A stretch of DNA of 64,000 nucleotides, from positions 1-64,000 of the forward strand of contig JACRMQ010000002.1 of assembly GCA_016214905.1 (NCBI GenBank). Direction: 5' to 3'. Under the pieces are notes generated by a model, which saw nothing but the letters and a program-made list of their open reading frames with translations, was not told where the DNA came from and searched no databases. Source of the stretch: Ignavibacteriales bacterium. Its GTDB lineage: Bacteria > Bacteroidota > Ignavibacteria > UBA10030 > SZUA-254. Positions 51,977 to 62,300 of this stretch are shown here, one piece after another. Position 1 is the stretch's first letter; every line of letters starts with the position of its first letter. Made by a program: the position numbers and the translations under genes.

Positions 51977-53917
51977 TTATTTCTCCAGCACTTTTCTCAA
52001 AGTTTTCAAAAGAATTTCTGCCGTGTATGGTTTTTGCAGATGAGTGCTAACTCCTGATAGTGATGAGGTAAGGGAAGATATATCCATTTTCTCGCCGCTC
52101 ATTGTGATTACCGGAATCTTACTGTTAAATTGGCGAAGAGCTTTATACATCTGGATACCATCCATCATCGGCATCATCAAATCGATTATCACGATATCTA
52201 TTTTATCTTTATTCTGAGCATAGGTAGCGATACCTTCAATGCCATCTTTGGCTGTGAATGTATGATAACCGTATAATTCCAATGTCTGTTTTATTATATC
52301 GACTATAGAATCTTCATCGTCAACTACCAGTACTCCTTCTCCTTTACCTACGATTAGGTCGACTATTTGGTTAGATACAGATTTATCTCCAATATCTTCA
52401 ACTGCCGGGATGTAAATATCGAATATGCTTCCTTTTCCGATTTCACTGCTTACATCGATAAAACCACCATGCTCTTTCACGATTGTGTGAGATGTTGACA
52501 AACCGAGACCTGTGCCTTTCCCGATTTCCTTGGTTGTAAAGAATGGATCAAATATATTTTCGATTATATCGGGTGGAATTCCGTGCCCTGTATCGCGAAC
52601 CGATATTTTAACGTACTTCCCTTCATGCGCCTGTATCTGCATTTTTGCAAATTGTTTATCCGCAATAAAATTAGAGGCAGTGATCGTGATCGTACCGTTC
52701 TCAGTAATTGCGTCGCGTGCGTTTAAAGACAGGTTCATAAGGACCTGATGTAACTGCGTGGCGTCACCTTTTACAACCCAAAGATCAGAAGCGATGTCGG
52801 ATGTAACATTAATATTTTTCGGAAACGTTTCATGAATTATATTCAAAATCTCTTTGACAATATGTTTCGATTGCAAAACATCATGTTCAGTGTTAATTCC
52901 GCGAGCGAAAGTTAGAACCTGCTTAATTATATCCCGCCCTCTAATTACGTTACCGGATAAGGTTGATAATATCTTCTGACTTTTTTCATCTGTAGCAAAT
53001 CTTTTTAGCATATCGATTGATAGCAGGATAGGAGATAACACATTGTTCAGATCGTGAGCTATACCGCTTGCCAATGTTCCCAGGCTATCTAGGCGTTGAG
53101 TTCGAAGCAGTTGTACTTCTAACGATTTTCGTTCTGTAATATCGAGTACGAATCCTTCATAATACTTCGTCTTTCCTTCAGCATCTCTGATGGCATGAGC
53201 GGATAGAAGGATGGAAATAGGTTTGCCGTCTATCTTTTTCCAATAGAGTTCTAAATTTGTCACATATCCCATCGTCTCCTGATCATATCCTCTGATCAGT
53301 TTTTCTCTATCAACGTGGTTGTAATAACAATCTTTGATGTTTACTTTAGTCAATTCATCAACCGATTGGTATCCTAGCATTGAAGCGAGACTTTGGTTCG
53401 CTGTGATAAATTCACCCGAGGGGGTTGATTGATAAATTCCGATTGGAGACCATTCAACAATCTCTTTAAACTTCTTCTCGCTATCTAGAAGAGATATTAC
53501 AGCTTTCTTATGTTCTGTAATGTCGCGAGTGACACCTAACAATTTTACAACCTCACCCGCGGCATCATGCATCGGTGCGGCATGAGTTTCTAACCATCGT
53601 CGAGTTCCTTTAAGACCGACAACTTCAAATTCCAACACACCAGTTTCACCATTCATTACTCGCTTATGCAGGTCGCGAAATGCTTCGCGGTATTCGGGCA
53701 TTATAAATACGATAAGAGTATGCTTTTGCACTTCACCGAAAGTATTCGCTTCAAGCATCTTGATACCCGCAGGGTTCATTTCCAAAAGTTCTCCGTCGCG
53801 GGAAATAACCTTTACGCATTCAGGTTCGGTCTCAAAAATTGTACGAAAAAGTTCTTCAGTTTCATGATATGTGTTTTTCGCTGTCTTGCGCTTAGTCATA
53901 TCTCGGGTCATTACCAT
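51977..53917 (-). CDS. cytoplasmic hybrid sensor histidine kinase (PAS-PAS-HisKA-HATPase-REC)
   Basis: About 646 residues from the ATG at 53917, ten bases after GGAG. It starts [15 protein letters not shown], which looks like the end of a PAS/PAC module (R-D-I-T-x-R-K), so an N-terminal PAS may have been lost. Two PAS domains follow (about 20-140 and 145-270). HisKA has the phospho-acceptor in [13 protein letters not shown], the ATPase has [10 protein letters not shown] and [13 protein letters not shown], and a C-terminal receiver contains [12 protein letters not shown]. No membrane helix is present. Convergent with the helicase gene. Confidence 0.93.
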   Translation of the reverse strand: MVMTRDMTKRKTAKNTYHETEELFRTIFETEPECVKVISRDGELLEMNPAGIKMLEANTFGEVQKHTLIVFIMPEYREAFRDLHKRVMNGETGVLEFEVVGLKGTRRWLETHAAPMHDAAGEVVKLLGVTRDITEHKKAVISLLDSEKKFKEIVEWSPIGIYQSTPSGEFITANQSLASMLGYQSVDELTKVNIKDCYYNHVDREKLIRGYDQETMGYVTNLELYWKKIDGKPISILLSAHAIRDAEGKTKYYEGFVLDITERKSLEVQLLRTQRLDSLGTLASGIAHDLNNVLSPILLSIDMLKRFATDEKSQKILSTLSGNVIRGRDIIKQVLTFARGINTEHDVLQSKHIVKEILNIIHETFPKNINVTSDIASDLWVVKGDATQLHQVLMNLSLNARDAITENGTITITASNFIADKQFAKMQIQAHEGKYVKISVRDTGHGIPPDIIENIFDPFFTTKEIGKGTGLGLSTSHTIVKEHGGFIDVSSEIGKGSIFDIYIPAVEDIGDKSVSNQIVDLIVGKGEGVLVVDDEDSIVDIIKQTLELYGYHTFTAKDGIEGIATYAQNKDKIDIVIIDLMMPMMDGIQMYKALRQFNSKIPVITMSGEKMDISSLTSSLSGVSTHLQKPYTAEILLKTLRKVLEK

Positions 53918-54099
53918 CAATTCTTTTCTCCATTAAATCCTATTAATGCGATACCTATTTCAGCATCACCATCGCCGCAGTTCTTATAACGGAGCCGGGT
54001 TTCAGATGATGAATTAATATCTCCAAAACTATCAAAAAGTTCAGGATGCCTTAACCTGTACTGATTATTTTTTTTCCAGATTTTATTTCCATAACCCAT
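53917..54099 (-). CDS. possible 60-residue protein coupled to the hybrid kinase
   Basis: The frame starts MGYGNKIWKKNNQYRLRHPE and ends LRYKNCGDGDAEIGIALIG plus a short tail. Its TGA shares one base with the kinase ATG (TGATG), an arrangement typical of coupled genes, and the kinase ribosome site lies inside it. AAAGG abuts the ATG, too close for an ideal site. No known family. Confidence 0.35.
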   Translation of the reverse strand: MGYGNKIWKKNNQYRLRHPELFDSFGDINSSSETRLRYKNCGDGDAEIGIALIGFNGEKN

Positions 54100-54507
54100 C
54101 CTTTATAGAATTAAGTACCTCGATTTAATGACCGCGAATTTTAAATAAGCAAGGGAAACATGTATAATACCCCCGATTGTTGAAAGCATGAGAAACGTTA
54201 TTTATCCTCTCTAATAAGAAGATATTGAACCGAGATCGAAAAAAATATTTATTAAATAATTCCTGATAACTAAACATAATTGCGGGCTCTTATATATTAA
54301 CGATATCAGTGAAAAAATTTAATTGAAAATATATGACGATTGATTCAATTAAATGATATGTTAGTATAATAAAAAAAAGGTGTGAAAGTCAATAGATAAG
54401 TCGATAAATTGAAATTATTTTATAACCGAATTGGCAATATGGAGGATGTTTTCGATATAATTTTATGATATACACTATGTTATCGCACCCCGATTAAATT
54501 GTGTGGC
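54100..54507. other. 408-base AT-rich non-coding stretch
   Basis: Long A/T runs, no open frame of note on either strand and no clear terminator or tRNA. It may hold the promoter of the kinase operon (minus strand). I see nothing else. Confidence 0.5.
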
Positions 54508-54666
54508 TCAGAACCAATTAATCATTTCATCTCTTCCTTGAAATAGTAAGAGGTATTGAAAAACAGCTGATTTTGAGTATAGTGTAGGGGACTGCAAAAA
54601 ACGAACGATTTTAAAACCCTCCGTTCTACCGAATTTATAATATTTAAAAACGATAGAATTTGACAT
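54508..54666 (-). CDS. possible 52-residue basic protein
   Basis: The frame starts MSNSIVFKYYKFGRTEGFKI and ends QGRDEMINWF. GGAG lies seven bases before the ATG, and upstream on the same strand are a hairpin and a good sigma70-type promoter. It is basic and aromatic-rich, with no known family. The promoter, leader and ribosome site make it more credible than its length alone would. Confidence 0.4.
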   Translation of the reverse strand: MSNSIVFKYYKFGRTEGFKIVRFLQSPTLYSKSAVFQYLLLFQGRDEMINWF

Positions 54667-54697
54667 ATTATATCTCCAATTAACCAACCATAATTTA

Positions 54698-54724
54698 GGC
54701 GCCGCCCGATGAACAGACGGCACC
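54698..54724 (-). other. leader hairpin in the transcript of the 52-residue frame
   Basis: On the minus strand GGTGCCGTC pairs with GGCGGCGCC over nine pairs (two wobbles), nine-base loop. GC-rich in very AT-rich surroundings, with no T-run, so it is not a terminator. It sits in the predicted 5' untranslated leader. Confidence 0.5.
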
Positions 54725-54750
54725 TCTTAACGGAAGACGACCTCGCGATT

Positions 54751-54779
54751 ATTGTAATATATAAAATTGAAAAAGTCAA
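54751..54779 (-). promoter_or_regulatory. sigma70-like promoter on the minus strand
   Basis: Reading the minus strand: TTGACT (54779-54774), 17 bases, TACAAT (54756-54751). Transcription would start near 54744, run through the hairpin at 54724-54698 and reach the small frame at 54666. Confidence 0.55.
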
Positions 54780-54900
54780 GCTAGAAAATACTTTATAATT
54801 GACATTGAATCGGTGATTTAATAACTTATATCCAATAAATCGATGTATAGGAAAAAGATCTCTTTGCAGAATGAGTCATTTTTTGAAGGCGTAAGAATTT

Positions 54901-56151
54901 ATGAATAAGAACAGCAAAGAAATTCAAAAAAAGCTGTTAACACCGTACAAAGATTTAATATTAATTTCGGTCGTTGCTGTTGTTCTTTTTATTGCTGGAT
55001 CAATTTTCAATTTCGCCGATAGCATCGCACACTTAGTAGTCCGGATACACGATTTATTTTATCCATTCGATGAGATATTGACGGTATCCATTTTTTTAGT
55101 ATTCGCTTTTATCTTATTTTCGTTACGTAGGTGGAAAGAGCTAAGAGATGAACTCGTCAAAAGCAAATCTAAAGAAGCAGAGATAAGATTACTTGCCCAA
55201 ACTGTTGTATCTGTAAAAGATTGCATTTCGATAACCGACCTGAATGATAATATTATTTTTGTGAATGACTCGTTACTTAAAACGTATGGATACACGGAAG
55301 ATGAACTGTTAGGAAAGAAAGCATCGATTTTCCATTCACGCGATATACCACCGGACATTGAGAGACAAATTCTTCCGTCAACACTTGCCGGAGAATGGCA
55401 CGGTGAATTAATTAATCGCCGTAAAGATGGGAGTAATTTCCCCATTGAACTATGGACATCGCTTGTCAAAGGTGAAGATGGCGAGCCGGTTGGAATGGTT
55501 GGCGTTGCAAGAGATATTACGAAGCGAAAACATGCTGAGGAAGTACTGCACAGAAAAGAAGAACATCAATCACTTGTTCTCCAATCGTTACCGATGGTCT
55601 TTTATATGGCACAAGCAACAGCCGAAATGACGACCACATGGATAAGTGAGCAAGTAGAAAATATTACAGGTTTTACACCGAAGCAGTTTACAGAAAGTTC
55701 AACATTCTGGCAAAACCGGCTTCATCCCGATGATCTTGAAAGAGTGTTAAGAGAACATGATACAGTGTTCAAAAATAATTATGTTCATACCCAATATCGA
55801 TGGCATTGTGCCAATGGATTGTATCGCTGGTTCTCCGATCATATGGTGCTGACACGGGAAAATGGAGGCAAACCGAAAGAGATTGTTGGAATCTGGAGAG
55901 ATATTACGGAGCGCAAGCGCCTGGAATTTGAAAAAGAAAAACTTATTTCAGAGCTGAAGGAAGCGATAGCAAATATAAAAACATTGAGCGGTTTTATCCC
56001 AATTTGCGCTTCGTGCAAAAAAATAAGAGATGACAGGGGATATTGGAATCAGGTTGAAGAATATGTGATGAAGCATTCAGACGCGAGGTTCAGCCACGGT
56101 TTCTGCCCGGAATGTACTGAAAAATATTTCCCGGGTATTTCAAAAGAATAA
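54901..56151 (+). CDS. membrane PAS-PAS sensor protein with cysteine-rich C terminus
   Basis: 416 residues. Two N-terminal helices (DLILISVVAVVLFIAGSIF and ILTVSIFLVFAFILFSL), a short coiled coil, PAS 1 (~95-215: ISITDLNDNIIFVNDSLLKT, ending VGVARDITKRKHAEE) and PAS 2 (~220-345: GFTPKQFTESSTFWQNRLHP, ending GIWRDITERKRLE). A coiled coil and then a conserved terminal module follow: PICASCKKIRDDRGYWNQVE with CASC and, later, GFCPECTEKYFP. There is no kinase or cyclase domain. The Cys pairs suggest metal binding. It probably signals by protein contact. Convergent with polA. Confidence 0.9.
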   Translation: MNKNSKEIQKKLLTPYKDLILISVVAVVLFIAGSIFNFADSIAHLVVRIHDLFYPFDEILTVSIFLVFAFILFSLRRWKELRDELVKSKSKEAEIRLLAQTVVSVKDCISITDLNDNIIFVNDSLLKTYGYTEDELLGKKASIFHSRDIPPDIERQILPSTLAGEWHGELINRRKDGSNFPIELWTSLVKGEDGEPVGMVGVARDITKRKHAEEVLHRKEEHQSLVLQSLPMVFYMAQATAEMTTTWISEQVENITGFTPKQFTESSTFWQNRLHPDDLERVLREHDTVFKNNYVHTQYRWHCANGLYRWFSDHMVLTRENGGKPKEIVGIWRDITERKRLEFEKEKLISELKEAIANIKTLSGFIPICASCKKIRDDRGYWNQVEEYVMKHSDARFSHGFCPECTEKYFPGISKE

Positions 56152-56247
56152 AAAAATCGGAATAAAGAGTATAGCATCAAATCGATGAACATTCCTCTAC
56201 TCGTACTTAATAAACAATCGAATATGATCGAATATCCCTGTACTCAG

Positions 56248-59118
56248 TCAGTGTGCCTCTAACCAGTTATTACCAACTCCAACATCAACCACGATCGGAA
56301 CGGAAAGGGGAAGCGCATTTTTCATCTCTTCAACAATCAGGACTTTAGCTTTTTGCTCTTCGCTCCTGGCTGTTTCGAACACAAGCTCATCATGTACCTG
56401 CATTAACATGCGAATCTTAGATTTTGGATTTGAAATCTGTGCATGAATTCTGATCATCGCCAGTTTTATCATATCTGCCGCCGTACCTTGAATCGGCATG
56501 TTAATCGCTTGACGTTCAGCATTACTCCGGATATTCTGGTTGCGACTGTTTATGTCCGGAAAATATCTTCGCCTGCCTAATATCGTTGCCACATAACCGT
56601 TCCGTTTTGCGGTTTCGATTGTATCGTTTATGTACTGTTTTACTTTTGGGAATCGCTCAAAATATTTAGTGATAATATCTTTCGCTTCGGTCTGAGGTAA
56701 ATCGAGACGGGTAGCTAATCCATACGGACCTATCCCGTACATTATACCAAAATTAATTTCCTTGGCTTTCCGCCGCATTTCTTTTGAAACCTCATCGAGA
56801 GGAACACCAAATACTTTCGCGGCAGTAGTAGAGTGTATATCTTCACCGTTCTGGAATGCCTCAATCAATCCTTCATCATGAGAAATATGTGCCATAACCC
56901 GAAGCTCGATCTGTGAATAATCTGCGGAGATAATAACCTTTCCTTTTTCACTTGGTATGAACGCGCGGCGCATTCTGCTCCCAATCTCGGTTCTGATCGG
57001 AATATTTTGCAAGTTCGGGTCACTGCTGGATAAACGTCCGGTAACGGTAACCGTCTGATTGTACGAAGTGTGTAGTTTTCCGGTCCGTGGGTTTATCAAG
57101 GAGGGTAACGCATCAACATATGTACTTTTTAATTTCTGGAGCTGTCGGAATTCGAGAAGATTTTCAATCAAAGGATGCTCATGCCGTATAGTTTCTAATG
57201 TTCCTACATCGGTTGAGTAACCTGTTTTGGTTTTCCGTCCAGTGCGAAGTTTCAATTTATCGAAAAGGATTTTGCCGAGCTGTTGGGTGGAGTTTATATT
57301 GAATTTCTCTCCCGATAGTTTGTATATCACGGCAGTAAGATTACTGAGTGTATTTTCGAGTTCCTTAGAAAGATCGGCGAGGAATTTGATGTCAAGTTTT
57401 ACACCCGCAAACTCCATTTCTGCTAAAACTGGGATCAGAGGGAATTCGATATCTTCTGCCAAGTGCTTCAGGTTTTGCTTAATTATTTTCTCGCCAAGTT
57501 GTTCGTACAATCGTTGAGTGAAATCCGCATCTTCATTTGAATATTCTCCGACGGTTTCAGGTTGAATATCGCGAATATCTTTTCTATCTTTACCCGTACC
57601 TGTTAGTTCATCGAAAGAAATCATTTTATAATTCAAATGTTCAGAGGCAAGTGAATCAAGATTATGCTGGCCATCGGGGCGTAGTATGTAACTTGCAACC
57701 ATCGTATCAAACATTTTACCGTGAGTCTGTATCCCGTGTGCTGCTAGCACCAATATATCGTACTTTATGTTTTGTCCGATCTTTTTTATTTTTGGATCGG
57801 CGAATATAGGAGAGAGGGAATCTCTGACTAAAGACAACGGGAGTCCGATTTTATCGTAGATGTGAGATGTTGGATTTGGGATATTCGCTGCCGAAGCTGT
57901 TTGCGATGTAAATAAATCTCTTTGCTCCCCGCTCTTATCTCGAACTTCTAATCTTCCAGCTCTATGCCCTTCGCTTTCAACATCACACTCACTTTTCACC
58001 GGAACATACCATGCTTCTCTCGATTTTAAGGAGAAGGATAATCCAACCAATTCGGCTTGCAGCGGATCGGTGGATGTAGTTTCCGTATCGAATACGAACT
58101 CTTCGCAGTTTGCGAGGATTTTAACCAGTTTAAGAAAATCTTTTTCATTATCGACGAAATGGTACTTATGTTCATCACTTCTAATATCAGTTGACTCTGA
58201 TTTTGGTAATTCTATCTCAGTGGCATCTTTTTGCGGTGGAACTGCTGAAGATATTTTTCTCAAAAGCGCTTTAAATTCAAGTTCAGTAAATAACTGAATT
58301 AACTTCTCGCGATCGAATGGTTTTGCTTCAAGGTGGTGTATATCAACATCGACAGGAACGTTACAATCGATCGTCACCAATTCTTTTGAGAGAATGGCTT
58401 TATCTTTATGTTCTTTTAACTTATCGTGCAATCCTTTTTGCGATATCTCATTTATGTTTCTATAAAGATTCTCAATGGTTTTATATTTCTGGATAAGAGG
58501 GGTAGCGGTTTTTTCTCCCACACCCGGAACACCCGGAACATTATCAGATTTATCACCTATAAGACCAAGCATATCAATCACATTGTCAGGTGCGACTCCA
58601 AATTTTTCGTGCACACCTTTTTCATCAATAATTTCCCATTCATCTCCCTGCTTGCCGGGTTTGTACATCTTTATCCGCGAAGAGATGAGTTGCATAAAAT
58701 CTTTATCACCGGTGACTAAGAATGTATTCACCTTCTGACGTTCGGCTTTTCGCGCGAGTGTTCCCATTATATCGTCGGCTTCATAACCGGGCATCTCTAA
58801 GCTTGGAACATTGAATGCCCTGACAACTTCTTTTAATTTATCCAATTGCGCCGACATATCTTCGGGCATTTTCTGTCGGGTTGCTTTATATGGTTCATAC
58901 ATTTTATGTCGGAATGTCGGCTCCTTAGTATCGAATACAACCGCGATATGTTCTGGCTTTTCATCATTTAAAATTTTCATCAATGTATTGACGAAACCGA
59001 AAATCGCGCTGGTGTTTTCTCCTTTCGAGTTAATGAGCGGGCGGCTGATGAATGAAAAATAAGCTCGGTAGGCAAGAGCCATACCATCGAGCAGGAATAA
59101 TCGTTCAGATGATGCCAT
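56248..59118 (-). CDS. polA: DNA polymerase I
   Basis: 956 residues from the ATG at 59118 (MASSERLFLLDGMALAYRAY); upstream in-frame codons to 59163 are not needed. The 5'-3' flap nuclease spans ~1-300. The 3'-5' proofreading domain has its acidic residues (FVFDTETTSTDPL, GQNIKYDILVL, YSNEDADFTQRL), so it should be active; a ~50-residue low-complexity insertion lies between the first two motifs. The polymerase domain has motif A SADYSQIELRVMAH, motif B RRKAKEINFGIMYGIG and motif C MQVHDELVFE. Replaces RNA primers and fills repair gaps. It is divergent from the large surface-protein gene. Confidence 0.97.
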   Translation of the reverse strand: MASSERLFLLDGMALAYRAYFSFISRPLINSKGENTSAIFGFVNTLMKILNDEKPEHIAVVFDTKEPTFRHKMYEPYKATRQKMPEDMSAQLDKLKEVVRAFNVPSLEMPGYEADDIMGTLARKAERQKVNTFLVTGDKDFMQLISSRIKMYKPGKQGDEWEIIDEKGVHEKFGVAPDNVIDMLGLIGDKSDNVPGVPGVGEKTATPLIQKYKTIENLYRNINEISQKGLHDKLKEHKDKAILSKELVTIDCNVPVDVDIHHLEAKPFDREKLIQLFTELEFKALLRKISSAVPPQKDATEIELPKSESTDIRSDEHKYHFVDNEKDFLKLVKILANCEEFVFDTETTSTDPLQAELVGLSFSLKSREAWYVPVKSECDVESEGHRAGRLEVRDKSGEQRDLFTSQTASAANIPNPTSHIYDKIGLPLSLVRDSLSPIFADPKIKKIGQNIKYDILVLAAHGIQTHGKMFDTMVASYILRPDGQHNLDSLASEHLNYKMISFDELTGTGKDRKDIRDIQPETVGEYSNEDADFTQRLYEQLGEKIIKQNLKHLAEDIEFPLIPVLAEMEFAGVKLDIKFLADLSKELENTLSNLTAVIYKLSGEKFNINSTQQLGKILFDKLKLRTGRKTKTGYSTDVGTLETIRHEHPLIENLLEFRQLQKLKSTYVDALPSLINPRTGKLHTSYNQTVTVTGRLSSSDPNLQNIPIRTEIGSRMRRAFIPSEKGKVIISADYSQIELRVMAHISHDEGLIEAFQNGEDIHSTTAAKVFGVPLDEVSKEMRRKAKEINFGIMYGIGPYGLATRLDLPQTEAKDIITKYFERFPKVKQYINDTIETAKRNGYVATILGRRRYFPDINSRNQNIRSNAERQAINMPIQGTAADMIKLAMIRIHAQISNPKSKIRMLMQVHDELVFETARSEEQKAKVLIVEEMKNALPLSVPIVVDVGVGNNWLEAH

Positions 59119-59365
59119 TAGAAAATGATTTGGAAAAATGTGAAAATATGTGGCTTTTCTCAAGATACCATTTCGGAATAATGATTACAAATAACAGTTG
59201 ACTTTTAAGCGGAATTGATGTACAATAGTTGATAAATATTTTATTCGGTCAGATATGAACGAAAAAATTCGAGAATTGATTTTCAGTATTCATCCATCAT
59301 TTAATAGCAGGTGCCATATGAATTTTGTTAGACCTATTAACTTTATTTTTCGGAGATCTAAGTGT

Positions 59366-62300
59366 ATGACAAAGAACCATGCAACACTCGAAGAGATGTG
59401 GACGATAGTTTCGCTCATCGCCCTATTCTTTTTTACCGGTACCATTTTTGCACAACTACCAGATCTGACGATTTCTAACGTGATAGTTCCGGTATCTGCT
59501 TCGTCTGGTGAATACATCACCATCAAGTGGACTACCTCGAACATAGGAAGTGGCTCCACAGGCGGTGCCTTTTTGTTCGACGGGATATACATTTCCACCG
59601 ACCAAAATTTTGACAAATCAACAGATACCTATTTGAGTATATACTTCCATTCAGTAGCGATTCCCGCCGGCTCGAGCGAAGAAGATTCGACGATCGTGAT
59701 GGTACCCGACAGTTTAAATGGAAATTTTTATATTTTTGTAAATGCAGACGACTTTTCAGGTTTGAGTGAATCGAATGAGACGAATAATTACGCTCATTCG
59801 TCGGTGATCAATTTTAGTACGAACGCTCCGGATCTTAATGTTCTAAGCGTTACTGCCCCGGCAACCGGATCTTCACAGCAATATATTCAGGTCAGCTATT
59901 CAGTTTCCAACATTGGAACAAAAGATATTACCAACCAGTCGTGGTACGATTATATTATACTTTCGTCAGATACGGTGTATGATAATGGAGATGATGTTTT
60001 CCTCGGTACGGTATCGATGGATACCTCATTAACAATCGGAGATTCGTATACCAGAACAAGTTCCGTTTATTTGCCTACGGGCTTGAGTGGTATATACTAT
60101 ATTTTGGTGCGTACGAATGCGTTTGATTTCCTTAACGAAACGAGCCCTGACAACAATCTTGGCAGATCGGCTCCAATCAGTATCGATTTCAAACGACCCG
60201 ATCTTATCGTTTCACAAATTAACAGACCAGACACAGTAAACGCTGGTGACAAACTCAGATTTTCATATCAAATTACCAATACCGGGGATACAAGCACCAA
60301 CTCTCAGCAATGGTATGATGAGATTTTCATATCATCTGATTCCCTTGCGGGAAATGACACACTTTTGACGCTCTACTTACGTTCGACGAATCTGGAACCG
60401 GGTCAGAGTTTAATGGTAACTGACAGTGTCTCGATGCCGTTTGGATTACCGAAAGGAAATTACCATATCGTTGTCGGATGTGATATGCTGAATCAGATTA
60501 ACGAGTCGAGTGAAACAAATAACACGCGGATCTCGAACCCATTTCTTTATGGCTTCAACGGTCCTGATCTCATGGTAACTAAAGTTCAAACACCTGCGAA
60601 CGCTTTTTCCGGGCAGCAGATAGAAATTAATTGGATTGTAAAAAATGACGGTACACTTGCTACCAATGTACCGCAATGGTATGATCGGGTATATCTATCA
60701 CCGAATCCCGTTTTTGATCCAATGGGTGTTACAACATTGGGATATTTTGATAATATGAGTTATCTGGGACCGGGTGAAAGCTATTCTAACACACAGCATG
60801 TAACACTTCCAAATGGAATTAACGGAAGTTATTATATCTTTGTGCAATCGGATGCATTCGCGCAGGTAACAGAAGTGGATGAATCAAATAATTTCATGAA
60901 AAATGATACCGCGATGCAAGTGAATCTTTCCGCCGCATCTGATCTGATTGTAAGCGCGTTCTCGAAACCAAGTACTGCATTCTCGGGAGATACAATCGAT
61001 ATTTCCTACACCATAAAAAATGTTGGAAACGGATCGACAATCAGCGCACAATGGTATGATGTTCTTTATTTCACGCAGGATACCGTGCTCGATGTACGAA
61101 CGGCTAAATGGCTCTCATGGAATCAGCACGACGGTGTTCTTGCGCCGGAAAGTTCGTACACCAGAATTGACCGCGTTGTTCTTCCGAATGCGATCTCGGG
61201 GAAGTATTTCTTTTATCTCAGTACAGACAATTTTAACAACGTTTATGAGTTTACAGCCGAAAGCAACAACACGAGACGCGAATCCATTGATGTGGTGCTT
61301 ACTCCGCCACCCGATCTTGTAGTCACTAATGTCTCCGGACCACTAACCGGAAATTCCGGAAAACGAATTTTAGTTTCTTGGAGTGTACAAAATCAAGGTT
61401 CTAATCCTCCGTTCGAATCGGGATGGCAGGATAGATTGTATATCTCACCATCATCAACGTTCAATCCTGAATCGGCATACGTTCTCGGAACGTTCACTCA
61501 CTATGGAATCCTCGAACCTGATTCAACCTACACAAAATCAGACAGCGTTCTCATCCCGGATGGATTATCCGGGCAGTTGTACATCTACGCAAATACTGAC
61601 TGGAAAAATGATGTTTTCGAGTATCTTTTTGAAAAGAATAACTTTAGACGTTCTTCCGCCACCATTCAGGTAGAACTCAGTCCTTGGCCCGATCTCGATA
61701 TCACATTGATGACAAATCCCTCAACTGTCTCTGCAGGTCAACAGGTAACTATCAACTGGAATGTTACAAACTCGGGGGTTGGTGCTGCAACATCTCCGTT
61801 ATGGAAAGACAAAGTGTACATTTCTTCTTCTGCCGTTTGGGACTCTGCTTCCTCGACGTTATTAAAAGATGTTCCGCGTACCTCGCCGCTATCACCTTCG
61901 GGTAGTTATTCACAAACCGCGTCTGTAACTTTGCCCGTAACGATTTCAGGAACATACTATTTCTATATCATCACCGATGCGGAAAACAATGTTTATGAAC
62001 ATACGGATGAAGGAAATAATATCGAGAGAAGTTCAGCGGTGTCTGTGCAACCATATCCACCTATCGATCTTCAGGTTGGAAATATTGCCATCCCATCGTC
62101 GGGATTCTCCGGGCTTCCGGTTTCGATGCAGTACACTATACAAAACATCGGCACGGGAAAAACACTTGCACCTAAATGGGACGACGCAGTATATCTCTCA
62201 GAGGATTCAATCCTTAACGTGGGTGTGGACAGTATTCTTACAGTTGTTCGTAGAATGGGTGCGCTTGATATTGGAGAAAGTTATTCGCGGGATATAAGCG

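Noticed and set aside
54100-54507. Possible tRNA or structured RNA in the AT-rich gap
   Set aside because: No T-loop GGTTCRA word, no acceptor stem and no strong hairpin in this part; the structured leader lies further on at 54698.
58426-58738. Plus-strand frames within the polA nuclease domain
   Set aside because: They lie opposite highly conserved flap-nuclease motifs (D, G and H residues of polA) and have no supporting signals.
59290-59616. 108-codon minus-strand frame at the start of the large CARDB gene
   Set aside because: The plus strand here encodes the signal peptide and first CARDB repeat in the correct frame; the minus frame is a shadow.
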